Positions 1-8,765 of a stretch of DNA of 17,828 nucleotides are shown here, piece after piece. The translations under genes were made by a program, and so were the position numbers. Each line of letters starts with the position of its first letter. Position 1 is the first letter of the stretch. The notes beneath the pieces are model-generated. The model did not search any database. It had not been told where the DNA came from and saw only the letters and a program-made list of their open reading frames with translations. Origin of the DNA: an uncultured Eubacteriaceae bacterium (GTDB lineage Bacteria; Bacillota; Clostridia; Eubacteriales; Eubacteriaceae). The stretch spans positions 1-17,828 of the forward strand of contig CANQOZ010000017.1 in the NCBI GenBank assembly GCA_947625585.1. Reading direction: 5' to 3'.

Positions 1-815
1 TCTCTGCCAGCAGAACCAGCTTCTTCTCTAAAACATGGGGTATAAGCTGTATATTTTAATGGTAATGAATCAAAATCAATCACTTCATCACGGTATAGGT
101 TAGTTACAGGTACTTCTGCCGTTGGAACTAGGAAGAAATCTTCTTTTTCTAGATGAAATGCATCTTCTTCAAATTTTGGAAGCTGTCCTGTTCCGGTCAT
201 CGTTTCTCTATTTACCATAAATGGAGTAGAGATCTCTTCATAACCGTGCTCACCAGTGTGTTTAGCTAACATAAAATTCACCAGAGCTCTTTCTAACTGG
301 GCACCTTTCCCTTTAAACATTGAAAAGCGTGATCCGGCAAGTTTACTGGCTCTTTCAAAATCTAAAATATCAAGATCTTTACCTAAATCCCAATGCGCTT
401 TTATGTCAAAATCAAACTCTCTTGGGGTTCCCCATCTTCTAACTTCAACGTTGTCCGTTTCATCAACTCCTACAGGAACAGATTCATTAGGTAGATTCGG
501 GAGTTCTAGTATTTTAGAGTTAAGCTCTTTTTGAATGGTTCTTAACTCTTCATCTTTACTCTTAATCGAATTTGAGAGTTCTTTTAACTGCTTAAAAATA
601 TCACTACAGTCCTTACCCTCTCTTTTTAACTTACCGATCTCCTTACTGCTTTTATTTTGTTGAGCTTTCTGAGCTTCAACTTCCTGGATAATATCTCGTC
701 TTTTTTTATCCAGTTCTAAAATTTCATTAATATCACTGCTGTAATCAGCATTTCTACTGTTTAATTTTGCTATTACTTCTTCAGGATTTTCCCTGATTTC
801 TCTAATATCTAACAT
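1..815 (-). CDS. serS: Seryl-tRNA synthetase, N-terminal part (runs off the left edge)
   Basis: Class II aminoacyl-tRNA synthetase that charges tRNA-Ser with serine in the cytoplasm. The visible part covers about 271 codons from ATG at 815, against a usual family length of about 425, so the C-terminal third lies outside the window. The start MLDIREIRENPEEV is typical of SerRS. A charged helical stretch at about residues 30-100 is the expected tRNA-binding antiparallel coiled-coil arm. The catalytic core follows, with TGTGQLPKF, the serine-recognition TAEVP and class II motif 2 FREEAGSAGR near the window edge. The ribosome binding site is weak (only AAAAGAT before the ATG). The gene is divergent from the surface-protein gene across a long intergenic region. 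The identification is secure; only the C-terminus is unseen. Confidence 0.96.
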   Translation of the reverse strand, partial: MLDIREIRENPEEVIAKLNSRNADYSSDINEILELDKKRRDIIQEVEAQKAQQNKSSKEIGKLKREGKDCSDIFKQLKELSNSIKSKDEELRTIQKELNSKILELPNLPNESVPVGVDETDNVEVRRWGTPREFDFDIKAHWDLGKDLDILDFERASKLAGSRFSMFKGKGAQLERALVNFMLAKHTGEHGYEEISTPFMVNRETMTGTGQLPKFEEDAFHLEKEDFFLVPTAEVPVTNLYRDEVIDFDSLPLKYTAYTPCFREEAGSAGR

Positions 816-838
816 AGTATCTTTTGTGATTAATTCTC

Positions 839-896
839 TAGTTATCCGGGATTTACTGCCCTTTTAACCATTTTTCCTTCATTTTTCCGATAACTA
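839..896 (-). promoter_or_regulatory. serS leader hairpin enclosing a short reading frame
   Basis: Read on the minus strand, TAGTTATC (896-889) pairs perfectly with GATAACTA (846-839), and two further G-C pairs are possible after a one-base bulge. The large loop contains a complete 9-codon reading frame, ATG at 882 to TAA at 853, encoding MKEKWLKGQ. No T-box element (the conserved AGGGTGG-type sequence) and no T-tailed terminator stem are present, so this is not a standard tRNA-sensing leader. The hairpin overlaps the predicted transcription start, so its first bases may not be transcribed. Confidence 0.35.
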
Positions 897-899
897 CAA

Positions 900-928
900 A
901 TTTTATACTATAGCTTATTTTAGGACAA
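900..928 (-). promoter_or_regulatory. Probable serS promoter
   Basis: On the minus strand TTGTCC (928-923) and TAAAAT (905-900) are separated by 17 bases, close to a sigma-A promoter. TATAAA at 907-902 is an alternative -10. Transcription would start near 893-895, giving a leader of about 80 bases before serS. This rests on consensus matching only. Confidence 0.5.
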
Positions 929-1867
929 ATAAATTATTTAGCAGTAGAAGCGATTTATTGAAATAAGAACGTATCTACAACTAATTAAAAATGAACCCGT
1001 GTAGAGTTAATTTAACTGGGAAGAAAGACCCGTTTTAGTAAAAATTTTGTAAAAATTCTAACTTTTTTATGCCATTTTATATCCTTTTTTATGCTTATTT
1101 TTATAGCTTTTTATTTACTTATATTATTTTTTCTCTAAGTTTCTATATCTTAAGCACGAAACAAGTTTTGTTTGTCTCCATTTATTTTTGATTTTTTTAC
1201 TACTCATTTATGCTTATTCGTCTACTACAATTGGCCATTTTTACTAGCATTTCTCAATTTCAAATCACTTTTTGCTATTAATTTTACTGGCATCTTTTTA
1301 ATTATCCCAGAAATTGTTGCGTTAAAAAAAGAGCCTCTCATTATATTTTTCCTATATAAATTAAATCTAAAAAGCTTGTTCTGATATTTTCAAAAGTTTT
1401 TCATTTAAAATTATGATTGGTCACAAAATTATTCCAATTTTTTCTTAAATGATCTCAGAAATAAGCAACAAAATATTAAGATAGATATAACGTTTCGCAA
1501 TAGACTATAGATTTTATTGTATAGTTTAACTGTTAAAAGTCAAATTAAAATTCTAACTTTTCAAAATTCCAGGAGACAAAAGGATATATTAAAAAAGCAC
1601 CTTGGATTTTTGGAATGATTATCAAAATGCGTATATGAGAATTTCTTAATTCGTCAATTTCGTTTCGAATTTCTAAATACCGGCACCTTCACTACTTTTA
1701 ATGAACTTTTCAGATTTGTAAAAATTGTCTAAAATATTTCCCATGAGTAAAGGTCCAGCCGCTCAAATTTATATACTGTGCTGTGTCCTTGCAGGCCTGC
1801 TTTAACTCACGTAACAGTCTCTTCGCTGGAGCTCTCCAGCAAAAATAAAATATTGAAAGGATCTAAA
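929..1867. other. Long T-rich intergenic region between serS and the surface-protein gene
   Basis: About 940 bases with no convincing gene. The plus strand is T-rich. A 70-codon hydrophobic frame at 1172-1384 starts with TTG, lacks a ribosome binding site and looks like translated T-rich sequence. Weak inverted repeats are present: AGTTAA/TTAACT near 1015, AAACAA/TTGTTT at 1159-1173 and ACTATA/TATAGT at 1504-1525. The last 130 bases (1740-1867) are clearly richer in G and C and hold two better structures: the palindrome GCAGGCCTGC at 1791-1800 and the hairpin at 1825-1840. A possible -10, TATACT, lies at 1772-1777 without a good -35. Confidence 0.6.
1791..1840 (+). promoter_or_regulatory. Structured leader of the surface-protein gene
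   Basis: GCAGGCCTGC (1791-1800) is a perfect 10-base palindrome, and GCTGGAG (1825-1831) pairs with CTCCAGC (1834-1840) to give a 7-base stem. The second hairpin ends 27 bases before the ATG at 1868 and 14 bases before its ribosome binding site. It is followed by AAAAATAAAA rather than a T-tract, so it is not an intrinsic terminator on this strand. A role in mRNA stability or translational control is possible. I recognise no riboswitch family. Confidence 0.35.
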
Positions 1868-4800
1868 ATGAAAAAATTATTTACTCTTCTGTTTTTAGTT
1901 TTATGTCTATTAACAGCTCAACCTACATTAGCAGCTGAAGTAAATGGAATTAGTGATCCGGTAACTTATGACAGTTATCAGAATGAATTAAGAGAAAGTA
2001 ACAGTTCAAGTAAACTGTCTGGGGAAGTTTGGACGGATAAATCAGTTATTGCCAATAATGGCAAAGGAACCAATTCGTTTAATATCGATGGTAAAAAAGT
2101 CACCTTCGATGACGATTTTGTTGAAGTCTACTCTGCTTTAGGAAGCAATTCGGAAATAAACGGAACAGTTGAAACTCCGATTGATCTGGTTATAGCACTG
2201 GATCTATCCTATTCAATGGCAGAACCTGTAGATTCAAATTCTAAAGTAGACCCAACTTTAAAACGTAAACCAACCAAGTTGGATGAAATGGCTGATACAC
2301 TTAACAGTCTATTTGAAAGAGTTACTAGTATCAGTGATAAAAATAAAATTAGTTTAGTTGTTTTTGCCTCTAAAGCTGTTACAGCCATTCCGCTTGATAA
2401 CATTTCAAAAGTTGATAACAAATCATTTATTGAAGTTACTCAGAGTAAAATAGACGGATTCACTTATGAAAATGAGATTAAAGTTAACTATAAAAACTCT
2501 AAGGGAGTAACTAAAAATGAAACTTTTGGAAAAACTAAAAATACTTTAGATGGAAAAACTAATTTCCAAGCTGCCTATACTGAAAGTTTCAATCAATTTC
2601 TTAACAATAAATCTGGGAGCCAGTCAACGAATAAGCCAAAATTAATCATGTTAAGTGATGGTGTATTTACCGTTTCTTATGAATCCTGCTTTGATGCCCA
2701 CACAGAAACGTTACACGAACAAGGAGATTCAAAAGTATTAATTCTTCAAACATTAATGAATTCTGCTTATTATAAAGCAAAGGTTAATGCTATGTATAAA
2801 TCTCCTGTTGAAATAATCAATTTAATAAATGATTTTAGTACCGAAGACACCTCAAAAGAAAGAATTGATGGTCTTAGCAATAAAGACAATTATCTATTTA
2901 GTAAAACCCCTATTACAAATGAAACTCTAGAATCTTGTCGTCAAGCTTTTCAAGAATGGCAGACTAAAGGTGAAGTTACTCTTAAAGATAGTATTAAAAT
3001 CGGAACTCTTCCAAGTGACGTTAAAATGTCAGACTTTCTGGATTCTCTAAATCTTCTTGATACTGTTGAAGAAGTACCTTTGACAGAACAAAGTGAAGTT
3101 TTAAATGATATTTTGGATACTTTCTTTGAAACAGAATTCGAACCTGTTGATGACAATCTTAATAACAGTCTTGGCGAAACTGGATCAGTCTCTTTCCACG
3201 AAACAATCGGAGACTATATGCAAGTCAATTTAAAAAAGATGATCTTATTTGGTTCAGAATACAACTTCAAAAAGATTAACAGCCAAAATGAAGGATCAAA
3301 CCAAGTTGACACTTATGTTCCAGTAAATATATCAGGAAACGACTCTAAAATTGTTAATAGCAGCTACTCAAATCCTATTAGCTTTAATCTAAAAGATATC
3401 AAACTGCAAGTTATTACTAAACCAGACTCTAATCAGGAACTAAAAATTAGTCTACCAACTCAGGCTCTACCTATCTTAAAAACCTCAGTTGATTTAAATA
3501 AAGAAGCCGGTAAAGAAGAATATGAGGAAATAACTTCTGTTTATGATAACCGCACATCGGTTAATGCACTCCCAATCCGATTCATATATGGAGTAAATCT
3601 TAGAGATGGAATCAGAAATGATGATAATTCACTTAATCTTGAAATGATTGATAAAGATTATCTAGAAAAGCATCAGCATGGAGAAGAAGTCGACTTTTTT
3701 ACAACTAAATATGATGGAGACTCCCAATCTAATACTTACAATGCTGAATCTGACTTTATTCCAGATACAGATAATCCATTCTATATAGCTCAGGAAGATT
3801 TCCCTATATTTGAACACTTCAGTGCTACGAGAAATGCAATAGATACTCCATTAAGTCAAATTGGACAATTAAATGGAGCTAATATGTACTACGTTCAAAA
3901 ACCATACTATTACAAATCAGGATTAAATAATTTAAAAGGTGAAAATATTGAAAGTATTGCTGGACAGGATTTACTAAATCATCCAAGCAGTCTTGAAGAA
4001 AGTGAAGGAACTCTAATGTTAAAAAATGGAAGTAATTGCATCGGAAATCTTAGAAATTATCAAACAAATAAAGTAAATAATCTAACCCAAACCTCAGAAT
4101 TAAGAATTATGCCAAGTATTGATACAACCCAGGATAGGCCAGAAGTTATTAATTATCTCGGAAATAACGGAAAAATAGCATTAACTGTGAGAGAGATAAA
4201 ACTTTTAATAACAAAGTACCATTCGATTGGAGAAAATTTACTTACAAAAGATAGTCTCACAGTTAATGCTCGGAACATTATATCATACTCTCTCGAAATA
4301 GCAAATGCTACTTCGAGTGATGCGAATAATGTTTTAGTAACTGATACTATCCCAAGAGGTCTTCAAGTCCTAAACAATTCAATCTCTAATGGTGGTGTCT
4401 TAATCAATGGTGTTCTTAACTGGAGAATAAATGTTAAAGCACACTCTACAGTTACTTTAACTTACCAGGCATTCGTAATTGATAACACAGTTCCTGTATT
4501 TGAGAATAATTTTAATATAAGTTATGAAACAGAGACAGGAACGCATCAAGAAACATCGAATACCGTTGTAGCCAAACTTGTCTACCCACAATTAAGTGTT
4601 GAAAAGTATCAGGCATCTGAAGGGGAAGTACCGAGTACAACTGATATCCGTTATATGAAAGGAGGTGATAAGGTAATCCAGTATCAATTTAGAGTAAGGA
4701 ATAATGGAACTGGTCCAGCTAAAGATGTTTATGTTTATGATGACGTTCCATCAGACTTTGTAATTCAAAATAATACAATTTCTGATAATGGAAAAGTCGA

Positions 4801-5614
4801 AAATAATAGAGTTTCTTGGACATTAGATCATTTGGATCCAGGTGACAGCAAACTTTTAAACTTCCAAGTTGTCATCCCAAATGAAACGCCGGCTAAAAGT
4901 TGGATCAATACGGCTTTTGTTAGCCATTCAACTGATCCAACACCCGTACCTTCCAACAATGTAAAGGTCGAAAAAACGGAGGCTAATCTGTCCATTTCAA
5001 AACAACAAGCTACTGATTCAAGCCCAACTCCTACTTACAACAAGCTTGGAGTAAACTCAGGGGAAACAGTTACCTACTATATAACAGTAGCCAATAATTC
5101 AAACTTTGATGAATATAATATTACCGTAACTGATCCAATCCCAAATGGTTTACTCGTGGAATCTGGCTCCATTTCGAACAATGGAGTAAAAGGTCAAAAC
5201 GAAATAACTTGGAAAATAAACCAGTTAGCTCCTTTACAAAGAGTAGTCTTATCTTTTAAATGTACAATTCCAGATTCAAATCAGATCTCGAGTTGGAATA
5301 ATACAGCTCAATTAGAACAGGATGGACTACCTATAGAATACTCAAATTCTGTTTTAGTTGAAAAAAATGTTGTCACACCGGCCGTGGCAACTGAAAATAA
5401 TAATCCGGCTATTACTAATAATGTCAGTTTAAGTAACAATAACGAAACTCCTAACAGGGTTACAAATAACAGCAGCCCAAATTCCGCTGATAATCCTGCT
5501 AGTAACAATCCAGAGACAGGGTTAAATTCTTCTCCTGTTGATTTCTTGATAATTATTTGTTTTGCTTCACTAATTATATTAGGAATTGTCTATATGAAGA
5601 GGAGAAAATCCTGA
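1868..5614 (+). CDS. Cell-wall-anchored surface protein with VWA domain and three DUF11 repeats
   Basis: A 1248-residue exported protein, probably an adhesin or pilus-tip-like protein. I place the start at ATG 1868, not at an upstream ATG at 1778, because GAAAGG lies 7 bases before it and the product then begins with a clean signal peptide (Lys-Lys, a leucine-rich core, cleavage near TLA-AEV). The VWA domain has a complete metal-dependent adhesion site: D112-L-S114-Y-S116, T231 in GKTNFQ and D264 in LSDG. A beta-rich region follows, then three DUF11 repeats at about 795-885, 930-1010 and 1060-1140. An Asn/Ser-rich linker leads to the sorting signal NPETG (1214-1218), a hydrophobic segment and the tail KRRKS. 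NPETG departs from LPXTG, so a sortase with altered specificity is likely. The ligand is unknown. A lipoprotein gene follows after 36 bases. Confidence 0.9.
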   Translation: MKKLFTLLFLVLCLLTAQPTLAAEVNGISDPVTYDSYQNELRESNSSSKLSGEVWTDKSVIANNGKGTNSFNIDGKKVTFDDDFVEVYSALGSNSEINGTVETPIDLVIALDLSYSMAEPVDSNSKVDPTLKRKPTKLDEMADTLNSLFERVTSISDKNKISLVVFASKAVTAIPLDNISKVDNKSFIEVTQSKIDGFTYENEIKVNYKNSKGVTKNETFGKTKNTLDGKTNFQAAYTESFNQFLNNKSGSQSTNKPKLIMLSDGVFTVSYESCFDAHTETLHEQGDSKVLILQTLMNSAYYKAKVNAMYKSPVEIINLINDFSTEDTSKERIDGLSNKDNYLFSKTPITNETLESCRQAFQEWQTKGEVTLKDSIKIGTLPSDVKMSDFLDSLNLLDTVEEVPLTEQSEVLNDILDTFFETEFEPVDDNLNNSLGETGSVSFHETIGDYMQVNLKKMILFGSEYNFKKINSQNEGSNQVDTYVPVNISGNDSKIVNSSYSNPISFNLKDIKLQVITKPDSNQELKISLPTQALPILKTSVDLNKEAGKEEYEEITSVYDNRTSVNALPIRFIYGVNLRDGIRNDDNSLNLEMIDKDYLEKHQHGEEVDFFTTKYDGDSQSNTYNAESDFIPDTDNPFYIAQEDFPIFEHFSATRNAIDTPLSQIGQLNGANMYYVQKPYYYKSGLNNLKGENIESIAGQDLLNHPSSLEESEGTLMLKNGSNCIGNLRNYQTNKVNNLTQTSELRIMPSIDTTQDRPEVINYLGNNGKIALTVREIKLLITKYHSIGENLLTKDSLTVNARNIISYSLEIANATSSDANNVLVTDTIPRGLQVLNNSISNGGVLINGVLNWRINVKAHSTVTLTYQAFVIDNTVPVFENNFNISYETETGTHQETSNTVVAKLVYPQLSVEKYQASEGEVPSTTDIRYMKGGDKVIQYQFRVRNNGTGPAKDVYVYDDVPSDFVIQNNTISDNGKVENNRVSWTLDHLDPGDSKLLNFQVVIPNETPAKSWINTAFVSHSTDPTPVPSNNVKVEKTEANLSISKQQATDSSPTPTYNKLGVNSGETVTYYITVANNSNFDEYNITVTDPIPNGLLVESGSISNNGVKGQNEITWKINQLAPLQRVVLSFKCTIPDSNQISSWNNTAQLEQDGLPIEYSNSVLVEKNVVTPAVATENNNPAITNNVSLSNNNETPNRVTNNSSPNSADNPASNNPETGLNSSPVDFLIIICFASLIILGIVYMKRRKS

Positions 5615-5650
5615 TTGATTTCATTAATCCTATTAGTCTAAAATGGATTC

Positions 5651-6070
5651 ATGGATTATAGAAAAGTAATTATCACAACACTAGTAATGATTTTAACAAT
5701 AATCCTCACTGGATGTACAAATAGTACGAGTAATAATGTTGAAGATTCGGATATAGGGTACATCCAGGAGGATATTAACAGTACCGACATTCCTTCTGAA
5801 CTATTGGGGAATTGGGAGGCGACCGAAGGTTTACCAAATGGTCTTATTCGTTATTCACTCACTTTTAATGATAATGGTCAAGTGGAACAAGTAAGTCAAA
5901 TTGAAAATGAAGATGAAACTTCAGAAACTTCCAATTTTATTATGGATGGCGATACTGTGAAGATCCTAGATCCAAACAATACGGTCTTAATGGCACTAGA
6001 TTTTAATTATCCTAATCTCACTACACAGGATCTAGGTGATTCAGAAACAGCTTTCACAAAAAAATCTTAA
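5651..6070 (+). CDS. Small putative lipoprotein with a lipocalin-like C-terminal domain
   Basis: A 139-residue protein with a short N-terminal hydrophobic segment ending in the lipobox I-L-T-G-C22, so it should be lipidated and held on the outer face of the membrane. A low-complexity Asn/Ser/Asp linker follows. The domain from about residue 48 begins ELLGNWEATEG and continues as alternating strands (SLTFNDNGQV, DTVKILD), which resembles small lipocalin-like or DUF-type lipoproteins. It lies 36 bases after the surface-protein gene with no terminator between, and a strong terminator follows it, so the two are probably co-transcribed. No Shine-Dalgarno sequence is evident before the ATG. The function is unknown. 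Confidence 0.75.
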   Translation: MDYRKVIITTLVMILTIILTGCTNSTSNNVEDSDIGYIQEDINSTDIPSELLGNWEATEGLPNGLIRYSLTFNDNGQVEQVSQIENEDETSETSNFIMDGDTVKILDPNNTVLMALDFNYPNLTTQDLGDSETAFTKKS

Positions 6071-6113
6071 ATTTTACAAACAAAGTACCATCTTACAAAT
6101 TTTCAAATAACAT

Positions 6114-6146
6114 AGAGCTACTATCCATTAAAGTAGCTCTTTTCTT
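6114..6146 (+). terminator. Intrinsic terminator after the lipoprotein gene
   Basis: AGAGCTACT (6114-6122) pairs perfectly with AGTAGCTCT (6132-6140) around a 9-base loop and is followed by TTTCTT. It closes the surface protein-lipoprotein unit. Confidence 0.85.
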
Positions 6147-6212
6147 ATGTTCAATTAGTCGATTCAGCTTAAAGCTGTTAAAATGAACTACAGTTTTATA
6201 TGGGAAGCGATT

Positions 6213-6872
6213 ATGAATAAGAAAATTTATTATTTTACTGTTGAAGGCGAAACAGAAAGAGAATATCTACGATGGCTAGAAATGCAGATTAATCAAAGTA
6301 ATAAAGCATCTATTCCAGTTAAATTTGATATCCTAGTAACGAATTCTGTTCAAAAACGCTTAAAAACTCTTCCAATAAATAAATCTGTAGTTGTTTATCA
6401 CTTCTGCGATATGGAAAGCTTAAGTGAATATCATAAAAATCACTTTTTAGATATTATTGACAAACTTTACAAAGCTTCCCAAGATCCAAGAATTCTTGAA
6501 TATAAACTCGGTTATTCAAACCAATCGTTTGAGCTTTGGCTACTACTTCATAAAACTGATGCCTATTCAAGTAGTTATCATCGGAAAAATTACTTCAGAG
6601 ACCTTGAGAAAGTTTTTAATTTAAATTTAAGAGGAACTCAGGATTTTAAACGGAAAAAGAATATAATATCTTTACTTAAACAACTTTCTCTAGATGACGT
6701 TATTCATGCTATTAATCGAGAAAAAGAGATTAAAAGGCATAATGAACTTAATAATTACTGCGAAGTAAACCGTCATAATTACCACTTTTACTGGGAAAAT
6801 CCTAGTAGTAGCATTGGAAGTTGTATTGAGGAAATTTTAATAGAAAACAATATTTTAGAAAATGACAAGTAA
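6213..6872 (+). CDS. RloB-like Toprim-domain protein
   Basis: A 219-residue protein resembling the RloB family (Toprim-fold, nuclease-like, often found in restriction or anti-phage loci beside an AAA ATPase). I choose ATG 6213 over an in-frame ATG at 6183: GGGAAG lies 7 bases upstream, and the product then starts directly with the family's first strand, KIYYFTVEGETEREYL, whose Glu (E11) is the first Toprim acidic residue. The usual DxD position reads C-D66-M-E68, a D-x-E variant. SNQSFELWLLLH (102-113) and ENPSSSI (195-201) match the conserved Asn-x-x-FELW and C-terminal NPS-type motifs. No ATPase gene is adjacent. The gene overlaps the next one, a membrane protein, by 11 bases. Nuclease activity and a defence role are inferred from the family only. 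Confidence 0.75.
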   Translation: MNKKIYYFTVEGETEREYLRWLEMQINQSNKASIPVKFDILVTNSVQKRLKTLPINKSVVVYHFCDMESLSEYHKNHFLDIIDKLYKASQDPRILEYKLGYSNQSFELWLLLHKTDAYSSSYHRKNYFRDLEKVFNLNLRGTQDFKRKKNIISLLKQLSLDDVIHAINREKEIKRHNELNNYCEVNRHNYHFYWENPSSSIGSCIEEILIENNILENDK

Positions 6873-7356
6873 TACTTCTCTTTCGTCGGTATCACTATTT
6901 TTTAATACTTCAGTTTTAACTGTAATAATTGTAAGTGTATTATGGTTTATATTTTATGCTATTGGATTTTATAGAGTTGCAAAAAAAGAGGAAGTTAAGA
7001 ATGTCTGGCTAGCATGGATTCCGTTTGTACAATTTTATCTACTTGGAGAAATTGTTCAACCTAAATTTAAATATAAAAACACCGGAATCATCCTCTTGAT
7101 TACTCAAATCCTAATTGTGATAATTCCGATGTTTATTCGTCTTAATTTAGTTACTTTTGTAATTTATCTTATATTTCTGCTAATTACCTATATTTATTAT
7201 CAGATGGTATTTAACTGTTTTTATAAGATAGTTGATCCAGACAAAGCATTTTTATATCTGGTTTTAGGAGTTCTCTTCCCATTTATGGTACCTATATGGG
7301 TACTAGTTCTGAGTAATCCTAAAGACAACGACCAGGATTACTACGGTGGTTACTAA
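6862..7356 (+). CDS. Small multi-pass membrane protein of unknown function
   Basis: A 164-residue protein with four probable membrane segments at about residues 17-38, 74-92, 97-114 and 129-150. The first loop has the motif KNVWLAWIPFVQFYLLGEI, a pattern seen in small uncharacterised Bacillota membrane proteins where an aromatic re-entrant stretch follows the first helix. The C-terminus is hydrophilic and acidic and ends in Tyr/Gly. Its ATG lies inside the last codons of the RloB-like gene (11-base overlap), so the two are translationally coupled. The stop codon overlaps the stop of the convergent ligase gene. I do not recognise a function; it could be a partner or effector of the Toprim protein. 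Confidence 0.7.
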   Translation: MTSNTSLSSVSLFFNTSVLTVIIVSVLWFIFYAIGFYRVAKKEEVKNVWLAWIPFVQFYLLGEIVQPKFKYKNTGIILLITQILIVIIPMFIRLNLVTFVIYLIFLLITYIYYQMVFNCFYKIVDPDKAFLYLVLGVLFPFMVPIWVLVLSNPKDNDQDYYGGY

Positions 7357-8765
7357 TTTAGAACTAATGGATTTACTTCGTCGAAATCGGCGAATTTCTT
7401 TATAATTAATTCTTCATTCCCCTCAAAGTTTTCATTTAAAAACTCTGCAGGATTAATAAGATTTTCAGCACGATAGAATAGGGGTTCCAGGAATATTTCC
7501 TCACCATTACCCCTTTCTATTAAACCTTCTTTAGCTAAGTTTAATAGTTCAATTAAAAAGGTTTGAACTTTTTCTTTATTAAAATGTTCTTTCCAATCGT
7601 TTTTAACGAAGCTCTTTCTTAATTCTTTAACTGAATATCCTGTTTCTCTTAAAGGATCTTCTTCTAACAACTCCCCTAATTCAGGAAATTTTCTAATAAG
7701 ACCTAGATAAAAGGCTGCGACACTCATAGAGTTACAGAATGGTTGATTACAATTAGCTCTAAATTCAATCGTTCCTCTAAAAGTTAAATCTTCAAAATTG
7801 TAGGTCCTAAAGAACTGAAAGTCTGAATCTTGTGGTTCAAATTCAGTTTCAACAAATTTTTCACCATCATAAACCTCACCTTGAATAACCTTAGTATTAA
7901 AGTAATCTTTCAGAGGAATTGGTTTGAATATAATAAATTTTCCATCACGTTCTACCATAAACAGACTTGCATTCATTTTATAATCAACAATATCGTCTAT
8001 GGTTTCAAATCGTTCAGGATAAGAACCAATATTATTAGGACTTAATGCAATTGTACTCGTGTTATAAAGAAGATCTCTACCACAGTTATAATCAGGTTGG
8101 TCATCCAAAACCGAATTAGAAAATAGAATTGCACAATAAGGTTCAAGTTCTGAGAAATAGTTCATAGAATCAACTAAATTCTCTTTATTTATGTCTAATT
8201 GAACTTGTGAGGCACTGGCAAAGGTTCCGTAAGCTGGATAATGGTGGAATTCAAAAGGAGCATCCCAATCAGCTGATTTAGCTAAATAACGACCAAGTGC
8301 TCTATAGCGTTCTTGTGGGAAAAATTCCGTATTATTAACCCTATAATTTGGATTAATTCCAAAACCGCTTAAAGTATGATTCTTCTTGCTAAAATTATCA
8401 TTTAAAAAGGTAACATAGTCTTTAAAACGATCATAGACTTCGTTTAAATCTTCAACACGTCCTAGAGATAGCTCTAGATTATTAAAGGAACAATCAAAAG
8501 AAATATTATCCTCATTATCAGGATGAGTAGCTGAATAACATGTCCCGTTTTCATCAAAACTTAATCTTTCAAAACCATACTTATCGACAAACTCTTCAAA
8601 AGTTTGTTTAGCTAGTTCCTGATCTGTTATTTCTCCCGAAAGATTAATAACAGGCATTTCTATCTCTAAACCTATGTAACTATCTTCTCTATCTTCAGTT
8701 GGCTTAATAAACCTATCGTATATAATCTCTTTTAACTGTTTTTCGTTCATTTTATAAATTCGCAT
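7353..8765 (-). CDS. GCS2-type glutamate-cysteine ligase homologue (gamma-glutamyl ligase)
   Basis: A 470-residue ATP-grasp-like carboxylate-amine ligase of the plant/actinobacterial GCS2 family, which joins the gamma-carboxylate of glutamate to an amine. Family features: GLEIEMP (32-38), ASASQVQLD (183-191, the typical S-x-Q-V-x-x-D strand), a Gly-Arg-Asp after FSNSVLDDQPDYNC, and FRGTIEFRANCNQP (about 334-347). ATG 8765 overlaps the upstream amidotransferase by 14 bases. A second ATG at 8750 (Met6, MNEKQLKE) sits one base after that gene's stop (TAA-A-ATG) and may be the true reinitiation start; neither has a Shine-Dalgarno sequence. No glutathione synthetase is adjacent, so the acceptor need not be cysteine. 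The pairing with an EgtC-like hydrolase recalls ergothioneine EgtA/EgtC. Confidence 0.85.
   Translation of the reverse strand: MRIYKMNEKQLKEIIYDRFIKPTEDREDSYIGLEIEMPVINLSGEITDQELAKQTFEEFVDKYGFERLSFDENGTCYSATHPDNEDNISFDCSFNNLELSLGRVEDLNEVYDRFKDYVTFLNDNFSKKNHTLSGFGINPNYRVNNTEFFPQERYRALGRYLAKSADWDAPFEFHHYPAYGTFASASQVQLDINKENLVDSMNYFSELEPYCAILFSNSVLDDQPDYNCGRDLLYNTSTIALSPNNIGSYPERFETIDDIVDYKMNASLFMVERDGKFIIFKPIPLKDYFNTKVIQGEVYDGEKFVETEFEPQDSDFQFFRTYNFEDLTFRGTIEFRANCNQPFCNSMSVAAFYLGLIRKFPELGELLEEDPLRETGYSVKELRKSFVKNDWKEHFNKEKVQTFLIELLNLAKEGLIERGNGEEIFLEPLFYRAENLINPAEFLNENFEGNEELIIKKFADFDEVNPLVLN

Noticed and set aside
816..1130. A serine T-box upstream of serS
   Set aside because: No AGGGTGG-type antiterminator sequence and no T-tailed terminator stem exist on the minus strand before serS.
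1172..1384. 70-codon hydrophobic reading frame in the intergenic region
   Set aside because: It starts with TTG, has no ribosome binding site, and its Phe/Leu/Ile content is what T-rich DNA gives by chance.
1750..1766. Possible 16S rRNA 3'-end remnant (TCCAGCCGC)
   Set aside because: Only nine bases match the complement of the 16S end and the flanks do not continue the match.
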